Below the pieces are notes generated by a model. That model searched no databases and had not been told where the DNA came from. It was given only the letters and a program-made list of their open reading frames with translations. From Verrucomicrobiota bacterium (lineage in GTDB: Bacteria > Verrucomicrobiota > Verrucomicrobiia > Opitutales > Opitutaceae), in assembly GCA_016222805.1 (NCBI GenBank), contig JACRQG010000031.1:74756-138755 (forward strand): DNA of 64,000 nt, given 5' to 3'. Shown here piece by piece: positions 1 through 8,711 of this stretch. The translations under genes were made by a program, and so were the position numbers. Position 1 is the stretch's first letter. Every line of letters starts with the position of its first letter.

Positions 1-511
1 AGCCGGGGCCGGCGTTGAGCGGGATGGTGAGAGGGAAGACGTTCTTGCCAAAGTGAGCTCGGGCGTCCTCGACAATCTGGTCGAAGTTGATGTTGGCCTT
101 ATCGAGGGCATTGACCACGAGCATCTTGGGCAGGCCGAAATGCGTGGCGTAGTCCCAGGCGGAGTCCGTGCCGATCCCGAGACCGTGCGCGGCGTTGATC
201 ACCAAGAGGGCAAAGTCGCCGACGCGGAGGGCTCCGAGGCCTTCGCTGATGAAGTCGCTGTAGCCGGGGCAGTCGAGGATGTTGAACTTCCGTTCCATCC
301 ACTCGGTGTGGAGGAGCGAGCAGTGCACGGAAATCTGGTGCTGCTTCTCGCTGGCGTGGTAATCGGAGACCGTGGTTCCGGCGGCGATGCTGCCCATGCG
401 TCCGATCTTACCGGAGCAGGCGAGCATCGCCTCCGTGAGCATGGTCTTGCCCGCGGATGCGTGGCCAAGAACGGCGAAACTTCTCAGGTCTGAAGAGGCG
501 TAATCTTTCAT
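1..511 (-). CDS. EF-G-like translational GTPase, N-terminal part (runs off left edge)
   Basis: Translation of the minus strand from ATG 511 gives 170 residues of a translation-factor GTPase before the window ends. Seen directly: G1 P-loop GHASAGKT (16-23), a switch I-like TTVSDYH (46-52), G3 DCPG (80-83) and a G4 position reading NALD (134-137). The closest family is elongation factor G or its second paralogue (the form with DY after the switch threonines). Canonical EF-G has NKxD at G4, so the lysine is replaced by alanine here. The reading frame is open to base 1, so the C-terminus and domains II-V are outside the window. It is the last gene on this strand after the polysaccharide run but is separated from it by 181 bases, so it is probably transcribed independently. 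Confidence 0.85.
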   Translation of the reverse strand, partial: MKDYASSDLRSFAVLGHASAGKTMLTEAMLACSGKIGRMGSIAAGTTVSDYHASEKQHQISVHCSLLHTEWMERKFNILDCPGYSDFISEGLGALRVGDFALLVINAAHGLGIGTDSAWDYATHFGLPKMLVVNALDKANINFDQIVEDARAHFGKNVFPLTIPLNAGPG

Positions 512-537
512 TGACCGTGTTTTTTGGGGGGTTGTGG

Positions 538-554
538 CCACGCGAGGCGCGTGG
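538..554. repeat. 17-bp perfect inverted repeat upstream of the EF-G-like gene
   Basis: The arms CCACGCG (538-544) and CGCGTGG (548-554) are perfect complements around a 3-base centre. The element lies 27 bases upstream of the EF-G-like start and is not followed by a T-run on either strand, so a simple intrinsic terminator is unlikely. It could be an operator or a 5'-leader hairpin. The rest of the 512-692 gap shows no gene. Confidence 0.4.
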
Positions 555-692
555 AATTGGCGGGCGGAGCCTAACTGAGCCGCAGGGACCGGGGCTCCGC
601 GTCGCTTGCGAACGAGTGCGCGGAGTTTGCCCAGATTCCGAACGATGCGCCAAGCGCGGAATCGTCGGGGGTTTGGGCCAGCGATTCGGGGA

Positions 693-2084
693 TCATCGGC
701 GGGCCCGAATCTGGTCGGCGATCTCCTCCAGAGGATAGGTCACGATCTCCGCGAGGGTCGGGTGGTACCAGGGGGCGCGCAGCATGTCGAAGACCGTTGC
801 GCGCATCGCGAGCGGGACGGTGAAGGCGTGGATGAGTTCCCCGGCATCCCGGCCCACGATTTCGGCCCCGAGCAGCCGGCCGCGCTGCGGTTCGGCGATG
901 ACTTTCACGTAGCCGTACATGGCATCCATCAGGATGGACTTGCCGTGGTCGTTGAAGGGATAGCTCGCGGTGAGGTACGGCACGCCCTGCGCGGAGAGGT
1001 CGCGTTCCAGCCGGCCGATCGTGGCCAGCTGGGGATCGGTGAAGACGACATTCAGCAAGAGCGAGTAGTCCACCGGCTTGAGGGGCCGGATTCCGGCGGC
1101 GTGGCGGGCGGCGAGTTCGCCCTGCTGGATGGCAACATGGACGATTTCCGCCGGTCCCGAGCAGTCGCCGGCGGCGTAGATATGCGGGACGGAGGTCTGC
1201 TGCCAGCGGTTGATGCCAACCCGGCCGTCGGGGGCGGTCTTCACGCCCGCGGCCTCCAGCTCCAGTCCGTCGGTCAGAGGTTCGCGTCCCAAGGCGTTGA
1301 AGAGGTGGTCCGCGCGCCGGACGTACCGCCGGCCGTCGTGGATAAACTCGACGCGGTAGCCACGCTTTTCCGCGGCAACCCGTTCAATCCGGGTGCCGGC
1401 GAACAACTCGACGCCCTCGTCGACCAGGGCCTGCTGAATCACCGTGGAGGCGGCCTCGGAATGGTCGCGCAGAATGTGGGCGCTGCGTTGCACCAGGGTC
1501 ACCCGCGCGCCAACGCGCCGCAGAAACTGCGCGAGCTCGCACGCGACAATCCCGCCGCCCAGCACCAGCACGCTGCGCGGGAGGAAGTCGAGGTCCAGCA
1601 CATCGTCGCTGGTCCAGCACTTGACGTCCTTCAATCCCGGCACGGGAGGCACGGCGACCCGCGAACCGGTGGCGATGAGAATGTGCCGGGCGCGGATCTT
1701 CCGCCCATCGGAGAGGGCGAGGGTGTGGGGATCTACAAACCGGGCGTGCGCGCGCAGGAGATCGAATTTTCCCGCCCGCAGCGCCTGGCGCCGATAGTCG
1801 GCGAACTCGCCGATCAGGCGCCGCTTGCGGCGGTGCATCGCGGCGAGGTCGGCGCGCGCGCCTCGGATGCGGAGGCCGAACGTCCCTCCCTTTTGCGCGA
1901 GGTGCAGCACCTCTGCCATGTAGAGCAGCGTCTTGGACGGCATGCAGCCGCGCAGAATGCAGAGGCCGCCGAGTTCGCGGGCTCCGTCGATGATGGCGGT
2001 GCGCAGGCCGAGCGATGCGGCCAGCCGGGCGGCATTGAAGCCGGCGCTGCCGCCCCCGATGGCGACAAAGTCGTACGATTTCAT
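693..2084 (-). CDS. FAD-dependent pyridine nucleotide-disulfide oxidoreductase (dihydrolipoamide dehydrogenase / mercuric reductase type)
   Basis: 463 residues, the usual length for class I disulfide oxidoreductases. The FAD-binding GGGSAG is at 10-15. The redox-active pair is C42-x4-C47 in the context GLCILRGCMPSK. A second glycine-rich NAD(P)-binding GGGIVACE motif lies near 175, and the C-terminal dimerisation domain ends with the catalytic HPTLAE (H441, E446). All residues needed for electron transfer from NAD(P)H through FAD to a disulfide are therefore present. The substrate cannot be told: no lipoyl-domain partner or mer gene is nearby, and there is no N-terminal HMA domain. It is the last gene of the polysaccharide run, 15 bases after the sugar transferase, and may simply be co-transcribed. 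Start ATG 2084 fits the motif positions. Confidence 0.9.
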   Translation of the reverse strand: MKSYDFVAIGGGSAGFNAARLAASLGLRTAIIDGARELGGLCILRGCMPSKTLLYMAEVLHLAQKGGTFGLRIRGARADLAAMHRRKRRLIGEFADYRRQALRAGKFDLLRAHARFVDPHTLALSDGRKIRARHILIATGSRVAVPPVPGLKDVKCWTSDDVLDLDFLPRSVLVLGGGIVACELAQFLRRVGARVTLVQRSAHILRDHSEAASTVIQQALVDEGVELFAGTRIERVAAEKRGYRVEFIHDGRRYVRRADHLFNALGREPLTDGLELEAAGVKTAPDGRVGINRWQQTSVPHIYAAGDCSGPAEIVHVAIQQGELAARHAAGIRPLKPVDYSLLLNVVFTDPQLATIGRLERDLSAQGVPYLTASYPFNDHGKSILMDAMYGYVKVIAEPQRGRLLGAEIVGRDAGELIHAFTVPLAMRATVFDMLRAPWYHPTLAEIVTYPLEEIADQIRARR

Positions 2085-2099
2085 GAGATGGTCGCCGGC

Positions 2100-3470
2100 T
2101 CAGCGCCCCTTGCCGAACAGCATGATGTGGATCGTCTTGAGGACGATCGCGGCGTCGAGGGTGAACGAAAAATGCCGGATGTAATAGAGGTCGTATTCGA
2201 GCTTCCGGATCGTGTCCTCCAGATTGGCGCCGTACGGGTAGTTCACCTGGGCCCAGCCGGTGATGCCCGGCTTGACGAGATGCCGGAAGTGGTAGCACGG
2301 AATATCGCGCTCGTACGATTCCACCAGGCGATCCCATTCCGCCCGCGGGCCGATCAGGCTCATGTCCCCACGGAGGACATTCCATAGTTGCGGGAGTTCA
2401 TCGAGGCGGGAGGCGCGCAGCAAGCGTCCCACCCGGGTGATCCGTGCGTCGCCGGGACGCGTGTAGGGATCGCCGCGCGGCGCGTCCACCCGCATTGAGC
2501 GAAGCTTGAGCAGGCGAAAGGGCACGTGGTTTTTCCCCACGCGCGTCTGCACGAAGAACACCGGGCCGCGGTCCTCCAGCCAGACGGCGATCCCGCCCAG
2601 CGCGATGAACGGGGCGCCGAGAGTGAGACCGACGCCGGAAAGGAAGATGTCGCTGGCGCGCTTCAGTCGCTCGAAGGCGGGTTCCCGGGCGATCTTGAAG
2701 CCCTCCTGGAAGAGCCACGTGGGGTTGATGCGGTAGATCGGAATCTTCCGCCAGTACACCTGGTGAAAGAGCTCCAGCGTGTAGGTGGGCACGCCGGCGA
2801 AGTAGAGTTGCACCAGCCGGCGGGATACGCCGGGGGCGAGGTCGCGGGCGGACTCGCGCAGGATGATGGCTTCCACCGCCACCTGGCCTGACTCGATCTC
2901 ACCGAGGAGGTTGGCAAATGCCCGCGGGGCCTCGACCGAGCCGGCGGCTCCGTCCGCGGACGGATCGGTGTTGGTGGCGAAGACCACCGGCTGGTACATC
3001 ACCATCTTGGCATATTCCTCCCGGAACAGGGCCGAGCTCTGGGCGTCGCCGACAAACACCAGCGCGCGCGCACCTCGACTGGACAGCCGCCGGAGGTGAA
3101 TGGCCCGGCGGTACCCGAGGGTCAGGGCGGCAATGCCGGCGAAACTTAGGGAGAGCACGAGCCGGCTGCCTTGCAGCGCGTAGGGGGCGGTGACGAAGAC
3201 GAAGGTGAGCAGGAGGGTGGCCACCAGCGCACCGAGAAAGGCAATGACATGCTGGCTCGCGTAGTCGACGCTGAGCATGTCGGTGCGCGGGCTGTAGCCG
3301 TCGATCAGGTACACCGCGAACAGGAGGATCGCGATGGGCGCGAACAGCGGCTGGAGCACGAGGCTGTCGTGGCGGCCCAGGCCGCGGGCGAGCAGGGCCA
3401 CGTTGAACACCCCGATGGCGCACAGGACGTCCAGGATGAGCAGGGTAATCGTGGTGTAACGGCGGCGCAT
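2100..3470 (-). CDS. Undecaprenyl-phosphate sugar phosphotransferase (WbaP/WcaJ-type initiating enzyme)
   Basis: 456 residues. Four hydrophobic segments fill the first ~125 residues, followed by a Rossmann-like CoA-binding_3 region and then a membrane-associated catalytic domain from ~265. Family signatures visible: KLRSM, DELPQLWNVLRGDMSLIGPR (357-376), KPGITGWAQV (400-409) and YDLYYI. The second of these usually ends GPRPE and here reads GPRAE. The enzyme should transfer a sugar-1-phosphate from a UDP-sugar to undecaprenyl phosphate on the inner face of the cytoplasmic membrane, starting each repeat unit of the polysaccharide. Its ATG overlaps the stop of the upstream GT4 by one base (TGATG). 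It is the only initiating transferase seen in the locus, though the sugar it uses cannot be read from sequence. Confidence 0.92.
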   Translation of the reverse strand: MRRRYTTITLLILDVLCAIGVFNVALLARGLGRHDSLVLQPLFAPIAILLFAVYLIDGYSPRTDMLSVDYASQHVIAFLGALVATLLLTFVFVTAPYALQGSRLVLSLSFAGIAALTLGYRRAIHLRRLSSRGARALVFVGDAQSSALFREEYAKMVMYQPVVFATNTDPSADGAAGSVEAPRAFANLLGEIESGQVAVEAIILRESARDLAPGVSRRLVQLYFAGVPTYTLELFHQVYWRKIPIYRINPTWLFQEGFKIAREPAFERLKRASDIFLSGVGLTLGAPFIALGGIAVWLEDRGPVFFVQTRVGKNHVPFRLLKLRSMRVDAPRGDPYTRPGDARITRVGRLLRASRLDELPQLWNVLRGDMSLIGPRAEWDRLVESYERDIPCYHFRHLVKPGITGWAQVNYPYGANLEDTIRKLEYDLYYIRHFSFTLDAAIVLKTIHIMLFGKGR

Positions 3471-4696
3471 CAGACTTCCGCAGCTGTGCTAGGTGGGGCG
3501 GGCCGGGCGGGCGAGCCTGCAATTGCCTGCAACTGTGTGTCCCACCGGGCGATCGCTTGGTCCGCGTGGTGCTCGACGGCAAACTGCCGCGCGGCCGCCG
3601 CGTGGGCGGCGACCAGGGCGGGATTGTCCACCCACGCCCGGACCGCGGCTGCCAGGTCGGCGATGGCCTCGCGCGCGAAGGCCCTGCCCAGGCCGCGGTC
3701 CGTGACAATCCCGGCGATCTCTGAATCCGGGGGGCCGATGAACAGCACGGGCCTTCCGGCCGCGGCGACTCCGTAGAGCTTGCTCGGGAACACGAGTGGC
3801 TCGCAGCCAGGACGGAGTGTGACCAGGTGCACGTCGCCTGCGGCGAGGGTAGCGGCGAGGGCATCCCGGGGCTGAGGAGGAAAAAAGGACACGTTGGTCA
3901 GCCGCTCCCGGCGGGCGATCGCCTCCAGCGGCGCCCGCTGCGCCCCGTCTCCGATCAACACCATCGCAATCCGAGGATCGGCCTGCAAGGCCGCGGCCAG
4001 GGCGAGCACAGGCTCCAGATCGTGCACGCGCCCAAGGTTGCCGGAGTACGCGATTACGAACCGACCCTGGAGATGCCACTCCCGGCGCAGGCGCTCGCCG
4101 GCCTCGGCCGGCGCAACCTCCACGCCGACGGGAGCCCAGTTGGGGATGATCGCGGTGCGTTCCGGGCGCACGGCGGCGCGGGCGAGAAGCTGCGCCATAT
4201 CCGTTCCGAGCGTCACGCAGAGGTCCGCGCGGCGCCACGCAAGGTTGCGCAAGGGCTCGAGGACCCGGAGCCAGCGTCGGCCGAACAGTTCCACGGCAAT
4301 TTCGGGATAGATGTCCTGCACCCAATGGACGAGATGCGTCCGTCGGAGTGCCGCCACCGCCGCCAGGCCAACTCCCAGCAAGGGAGGATCGGTCATGGCA
4401 ACGACGATTTCGCCGGGACGAGCCAGTCGGAAGACCCGCAGCAACGCGCGCAGGTAGAACGTGAGGAAGTCGATTCCCTTCGCGAAGGCGCCATGGCGGG
4501 CCCAGCGCGTCCCGGCGACGCGCACGATCTGCACGCCGCGTCGTACCTCCTGCGCGGCGACGCCGGCGGGCGCGGCGCTGGTGACGACGGTGACGCTCCA
4601 CCCCCGCGCGGCAAGGCCCTCGGCGAGGTCGGTGAGCAACTGTCCGGTCGCCGGGTGCTCGGGCCAGTAGAAGCGATTGACGAACAGCAGGCGCAT
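3470..4696 (-). CDS. Glycosyltransferase family 4 (WbuB-like)
   Basis: 408 residues with the two Rossmann domains of a GT-B enzyme. The N-terminus (MRLLFVNRFYWPEHPATGQ) and the motif FPSKLYGVAAAGRPVLFI at about 325-342 are typical of the WbuB/WcaI branch of GT4. These are retaining transferases that add a sugar to the undecaprenyl-PP-linked acceptor in O-antigen and capsule pathways. It sits immediately upstream of the initiating sugar transferase, overlapping it by one base, which fits an early step in chain assembly. WbuB itself is known as an L-fucosamine transferase, but that specificity cannot be assumed. It is 3 bases downstream of the next GT2 gene. Start ATG 4696 is consistent with the Rossmann strand at residues 2-6. 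Confidence 0.88.
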   Translation of the reverse strand: MRLLFVNRFYWPEHPATGQLLTDLAEGLAARGWSVTVVTSAAPAGVAAQEVRRGVQIVRVAGTRWARHGAFAKGIDFLTFYLRALLRVFRLARPGEIVVAMTDPPLLGVGLAAVAALRRTHLVHWVQDIYPEIAVELFGRRWLRVLEPLRNLAWRRADLCVTLGTDMAQLLARAAVRPERTAIIPNWAPVGVEVAPAEAGERLRREWHLQGRFVIAYSGNLGRVHDLEPVLALAAALQADPRIAMVLIGDGAQRAPLEAIARRERLTNVSFFPPQPRDALAATLAAGDVHLVTLRPGCEPLVFPSKLYGVAAAGRPVLFIGPPDSEIAGIVTDRGLGRAFAREAIADLAAAVRAWVDNPALVAAHAAAARQFAVEHHADQAIARWDTQLQAIAGSPARPAPPSTAAEV

Positions 4697-4699
4697 CGC

Positions 4700-5506
4700 T
4701 CAGGCGTCCCGGCGTTGCCGGCGGATTTCGTCCGCCACGAAGCCTTCGTAACGCGACAGGAGTCGGCAGTAGCGCAGCCCCGCCGCGCCGTCGAGCCAGC
4801 CCCCGCGGAGGAAATACTGGTAGACGAACCGCAGTGCGGGACGGCCGGGCAGCGCGAAGCTCACCCGCTTGAGGGCGCGCCGGCGGCGAAGCGCGTCGCC
4901 CGCCAGCAGGTCGCGCCACGGGGGCGGCGATCCGCTGGCCAGGTGGGCGGCCGCCTCGGCGCGGGCGTAGCGCCGGTGTTTTTCCAGCCATTCCGATTCT
5001 CCTCCGGAGGAAAGGTCGTGGAGGTAACTGGACTGAAGGCGCTCCATCCGCTGGCCGGGCGCCTCCCGCTGCCCGTGGCCCACTTCGACAAAGCGAAACT
5101 CCGGCACGCGCACGAAGCGCGCCTGCCACGCCGGAAAGTCCGTGCAGCGCGGGATCCACTTTCCCTCCCAGAGCATGCGCGGGGCGGCGAAGAAACCGTC
5201 GACGTCAGTGCGCGCCGCCGCGCGCTGGCATTCGGCGACAAGTTCGGGCGTCAGTTGCTCATCGGCGTCGAGGTGGAAGACCCACCGGTGCCGGAAGGGA
5301 ATCTCGGTCTGCGCGAAGTTGCGCTGGCCGGCAAAGTGATCGAACCGCCGCGTGAACACGCGGGCACCCGCGGCCCGCGCGATGGCGACGGTGCGGTCGG
5401 TCGAGCCGGAATCCAGCACCACCAGGTCGTCCGAAGCGGCGGCCGAGGCGAGGCAGCGGGGCAGATCCCGCTCCTCGTTGAGCGTGAGCACGACGACACT
5501 GAACAT
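4700..5506 (-). CDS. Glycosyltransferase family 2 (WaaE/KdtX-like)
   Basis: 268 residues, GT-A fold. The N-terminus reads VVLTLNEE. The nucleotide-binding DSGSTD lies at 32-37 and the metal-binding DAD at 80-82 (HLDADEQL). The arrangement NEE, DSGSTD, FAGQRNFA and LDADE is that of the WaaE/beta-1,4-glucosyltransferase branch of GT2, which decorates lipopolysaccharide core or exopolysaccharide. The protein is a soluble or peripheral cytoplasmic enzyme with no membrane segment seen. Spacing is 3 bases to the O-antigen ligase-like gene upstream and 3 bases to the GT4 gene downstream, so it is part of the same transcript. Donor and acceptor sugars are unknown. Confidence 0.88.
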   Translation of the reverse strand: MFSVVVLTLNEERDLPRCLASAAASDDLVVLDSGSTDRTVAIARAAGARVFTRRFDHFAGQRNFAQTEIPFRHRWVFHLDADEQLTPELVAECQRAAARTDVDGFFAAPRMLWEGKWIPRCTDFPAWQARFVRVPEFRFVEVGHGQREAPGQRMERLQSSYLHDLSSGGESEWLEKHRRYARAEAAAHLASGSPPPWRDLLAGDALRRRRALKRVSFALPGRPALRFVYQYFLRGGWLDGAAGLRYCRLLSRYEGFVADEIRRQRRDA

Positions 5507-5509
5507 GGC

Positions 5510-7021
5510 TCAGCCCTCGCGGCGGCCCGCCGTGGCGGAACCGCCGCCTTCCTCGCGGAGGCGCAGGCGGGCGGACTGGACGGCGGAAAAGTAGAGGACC
5601 CACCAGGTCAGGACCACCGCGAGGTTGCCGAAGGGGAACTCGACCCACGCGTAGAGGAGGATCAGGCCGCAGCCCACGAGCAGGTAGCCGGAAAAGGCGC
5701 CGGGCGAAGACCGCAAGCCCAACCGGGCGAGGGGCACGAGGGCGCAGAGGGCCAGGAAGGCCGACCCGAGGAAGCCGTGCTCGGCCAGGGCCTGGAGCCA
5801 GTCGCTGTGGGCGTCGTGATAAAACACCGGGAGACGATCCGGCGACTGCCGGGTGTTGTAGAAGCGGTAGAAGACATGCGGATACGAGGCCATGCCCCAG
5901 CCGAACCACGGCTTGGCGGCGGCCATGCGCCAGGTGTTGCGATACAGGAGGGCGCGATCGCCGATTCCCCCGAGTTCTCGCATCTCGGCGACCTGGCTTT
6001 GGGTGGTCTGCAGCCGGGCGACGATGGTGTCGCGACCGACGTACCAGCCGCCACCCAGCACCAGGAGCCCACCCGCGGCGATGCCGGCAACCGGCAGCGC
6101 AATGGACTCCTTGTAGCTGCGTCGCCGCTGGATCATCCGCCAGAGCAGGTGGCTGCTGACGAACCCGAGGAGGAACAAACCCAGCAGGGTGCAGGATCGC
6201 GAGGCGCTGAGCGGCAGCGTGGCGGCGAGCAGGAGGAGGGCGACCCAGCCGGCGAGGAGCGGGCTGTGGAGGAGGCCACGCGTCTGGAGCCGCCGCGAAT
6301 AGTGCCAGGTCAGGCCGACGCAGGCCGTCATCATCAGGACGGTGAAGGCGCCCCAGTGGTTGTGGTAGACAAACGACGCGAAGAACCGGGGCTGGGGACT
6401 GCGGACCGCGTCGAAGTAGAGTCCCTGAGCGTGCGCGAGTTTCTGCACGGTGCCAAAGACGGAAAGGACGAGGGCGTTGGCGACGAGGACTAGCACGAGA
6501 CCGCGTAGGGCCCGGCGTTGCCGGACGACAACCGCGAGATTGAAGGCGGACAACCAGAGCGCGTCGAACAGCCAGAGCGCCTCGACCGCGAGGGCCGGGC
6601 GGGCGGAACTCGGCCACCACTTCCAGCCGCCGGTGTGGGCGAGGACAGTTTCACCGCCAAAGCTGAGTTCGCGCACGCTCGGATTGAGGCAGGCGAGCAG
6701 GACCAGACCGTTGAACGCACCCAGCGGCCACAGCCAGCGGAGTGGGTGCAGGTGTCCTTCGCGCCAGGCCCCGCGGTCCTGCACGGCGGTGAGCAGGATG
6801 AGAACGCTCAGGCTGGCCCACCAGGCGATCGGCAGGCGCACCCAGTCCGCCTGGCCTCCGAACGCCCAGGTCACGCCGACGACGAGGAGCCCCACATGGA
6901 GGAGCGTCACCCACTCCAGGGGGGCGAGCGGGCGTTCGCGATCCGAACGACGGCGTGGACCCACGCCGGGGGCGTATTTTAGTCCGGATTCGGAAGGCGG
7001 GGAGGAACCGGGACCGTTCAT
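5510..7021 (-). CDS. O-antigen ligase/polymerase family membrane protein (Wzy_C domain)
   Basis: 503 residues from ATG 7021, which overlaps the stop of the upstream GT4 as ATGA. A longer frame exists upstream but would run through that gene. About ten hydrophobic segments surround a periplasmic loop, and the Wzy_C signature YHDAHSDWLQALAEHGFLG lies at about 401-419 with the conserved His near 402-405. Proteins of this family either ligate undecaprenyl-linked polysaccharide to lipid A core (WaaL) or polymerise repeat units (Wzy). They cannot be separated by sequence alone. A second, different polymerase-like membrane protein is encoded at 11100-12554. If this one is the ligase, it would act in the periplasm after Wzm/Wzt export. 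Confidence 0.85.
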   Translation of the reverse strand: MNGPGSSPPSESGLKYAPGVGPRRRSDRERPLAPLEWVTLLHVGLLVVGVTWAFGGQADWVRLPIAWWASLSVLILLTAVQDRGAWREGHLHPLRWLWPLGAFNGLVLLACLNPSVRELSFGGETVLAHTGGWKWWPSSARPALAVEALWLFDALWLSAFNLAVVVRQRRALRGLVLVLVANALVLSVFGTVQKLAHAQGLYFDAVRSPQPRFFASFVYHNHWGAFTVLMMTACVGLTWHYSRRLQTRGLLHSPLLAGWVALLLLAATLPLSASRSCTLLGLFLLGFVSSHLLWRMIQRRRSYKESIALPVAGIAAGGLLVLGGGWYVGRDTIVARLQTTQSQVAEMRELGGIGDRALLYRNTWRMAAAKPWFGWGMASYPHVFYRFYNTRQSPDRLPVFYHDAHSDWLQALAEHGFLGSAFLALCALVPLARLGLRSSPGAFSGYLLVGCGLILLYAWVEFPFGNLAVVLTWWVLYFSAVQSARLRLREEGGGSATAGRREG

Positions 7022-8139
7022 GGCGAGGGAGCCAGCAGGCGCTGGTACAGGGCGGCGAGCAGCCGGGCCGAGTGGCTCCAGGAAAACTCGCGCAGCGCCC
7101 ACTCGCGCGCCCGGGTACCGCGGGCTCGCAGGGCTTCCGGATTCTCGCCGACGGCCTGGGCCAAGGCGGTGCCGAAGTCGGTCCATGGCACGCACCACCC
7201 CAGTTCCAGGCGGGCCATTTCCTTCCACGGGGTCGTGTCGGTGACCAGCGCTGGCACGCCATGCGCCATGGCCTCAGCCACGACGAGGCCGAAGTTCTCG
7301 GAATGCGAGGGCAGCAGGAACAGCGACGCCACGGCGTACGGAGGAGGGCGGGTCAGGCTGTCAAAAATCCGGATACGGCCAGCGCCGGAGTTGCGCTGGA
7401 CGTAACGCTCCAGGTCGCGTGGCTGGTAATCTTCCGGGATCCCGGCGATGAGCAGCAGCCAGTCGGCGGGGCCGCGCGCGAGCCACAGATCGATGAGTTC
7501 GAGCACGCGTTTCTTGCGGTGCAGTCGGGAGTAAAACAGCGCCACCGGTCTTCGCGCGGTCTCCGGGCAGACGCCGAACCAATGGGCGCGGGCGTCGGCG
7601 GAATCGGCGGGCGGGGGTGCGGCGACCCCGTTGGGGGCGACGCAAACCGGGGCGGTGAAGCCCAGCCCGCGGATTTCCGCCGCCTCCTCGGCGCTGGTCG
7701 CGTGCCACCCGCGCGCCGACGCGAGGGCACCAGGGTGCACGAACCAGCGGGCGAGCCGTTTCCGCCACGGGCGGTGGTGCCAGGCCCAGGCGCTCATCAT
7801 CCCGCGGGGTGAAATCACCAGGCAAGGGGAGGCGCGATGGGCATAATGCAGCGTGCGCAGCCACAGGGAGTGGTGGTGAACGACGTCCGCGGAAGCCTCG
7901 CGGAGTGCTCGGGCGAGACCGCGCGAGGGGCACACGCGCCCCGGCCAGTCGCGGCGGAAGACCCGGATACGCAGGGGCCCCTCCTGGCTCGTTTCCCCGG
8001 TGGCGGCGGCAGCCGGATCGGTGGCGAGCAGTTCGACGTCGTGTCCCTGTTCAGCGAGGGCGCGGCAGAGGGCCCGGACGGAGCGGCTGGGGCCGCCATG
8101 TTGTTCCGCCAGGCTCGGGACGACGTGGACGAGCCTCAC
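7018..8139 (-). CDS. Glycosyltransferase family 4
   Basis: 373 residues from a GTG start at 8139 that overlaps the preceding TGA (GTGA). The protein then begins (V/M)RLVHVVPSLAEQHGGPSRSV, a standard GT4 N-terminus, whereas the longer frame upstream has no homologous character and covers the acetyltransferase gene. GT-B fold: the donor-binding domain contains the E-x7-E element ENFGLVVAE (281-289) followed by AMAHGVPALVTD. No transmembrane segment is seen. It lies between the acetyltransferase and the ligase-like protein and overlaps both by four bases, so its product is very likely translated by coupling. The sugar transferred is not predictable. Confidence 0.88.
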   Translation of the reverse strand: MRLVHVVPSLAEQHGGPSRSVRALCRALAEQGHDVELLATDPAAAATGETSQEGPLRIRVFRRDWPGRVCPSRGLARALREASADVVHHHSLWLRTLHYAHRASPCLVISPRGMMSAWAWHHRPWRKRLARWFVHPGALASARGWHATSAEEAAEIRGLGFTAPVCVAPNGVAAPPPADSADARAHWFGVCPETARRPVALFYSRLHRKKRVLELIDLWLARGPADWLLLIAGIPEDYQPRDLERYVQRNSGAGRIRIFDSLTRPPPYAVASLFLLPSHSENFGLVVAEAMAHGVPALVTDTTPWKEMARLELGWCVPWTDFGTALAQAVGENPEALRARGTRAREWALREFSWSHSARLLAALYQRLLAPSP

Positions 8140-8711
8140 GATGCAGCGGGTTCGGCGCGGTCCTTCACCGGCCGGCAGGGATGCCCGACGCAGACCTTGC
8201 GCGCGGGAAGATCGCGGACCACCACCGCGCGGGCGCCGACGACGCAGAGTTCCCCGATGGTGACTCCAGGTCCGACAAAGACGTCGGCGCCAAGCCAGGC
8301 GTTCTCGCCGATGGTAATCGGAGCCGCCACGAGCGGCATGCTCCACCGGTGGTAGTCGTGGGTCCCGGCGCAGAGGTGACAGTACTGGCTCAGGTTGGCC
8401 CCGCGTCCCAGATGGATCGGGGCGAGGTTATAGAGGCGCACGTGCGGACCGACCATGGAGCGCGGCTGCAGGCTGAGTTTCCAGGGGAAATGGACGGTGG
8501 CGGTGGGAAACACGACGACCGCACCCACGTCCGGAACGTCGGCCCCGAAGAGGCGGAGCAGCCAGGCCCGCCAGGAGTGCAGCGGGCGGGGGCTCCAGCG
8601 AAAGAGAGTCTTCTCCACCGCGAGCCACAGCCAGCGACCGACCGTGGCGGAGCGCGGGTGGGGGCTCGTGCAGCCCTGGCCGAGGTAGGGTTGTTCCTTC
8701 CGTTCGGTCAT
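8136..8711 (-). CDS. Left-handed beta-helix acetyltransferase (WcaF/LbH family)
   Basis: 191 residues from ATG 8711, one base overlapping the upstream stop (TGATG); a TTG one codon earlier is less likely. From about residue 60 to 180 the sequence is built of hexapeptide repeats (for example LGRGANLSQY, IGENAWLGADV, VGPGVTIGEL, VGARAVVV) and ends in GHPCRPVK. The conserved catalytic histidine of the family is likely in CAGTHDYH. This layout matches the putative colanic acid acetyltransferase WcaF, which O-acetylates a sugar of the repeat unit with acetyl-CoA in the cytoplasm. It is one of two acyl-decorating enzymes in the locus; the other is the membrane acyltransferase at 25604. Confidence 0.88.
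   Translation of the reverse strand: MTERKEQPYLGQGCTSPHPRSATVGRWLWLAVEKTLFRWSPRPLHSWRAWLLRLFGADVPDVGAVVVFPTATVHFPWKLSLQPRSMVGPHVRLYNLAPIHLGRGANLSQYCHLCAGTHDYHRWSMPLVAAPITIGENAWLGADVFVGPGVTIGELCVVGARAVVVRDLPARKVCVGHPCRPVKDRAEPAAS

Noticed and set aside
606-2387. 593-codon plus-strand open frame opposite the oxidoreductase
   Set aside because: Shadow frame; the minus-strand protein has complete flavin and disulfide motifs.
3827-6493. 888-codon plus-strand open frame opposite GT4/GT2/ligase genes
   Set aside because: High-GC shadow frame with no recognisable domains; the minus-strand genes show full family motifs.
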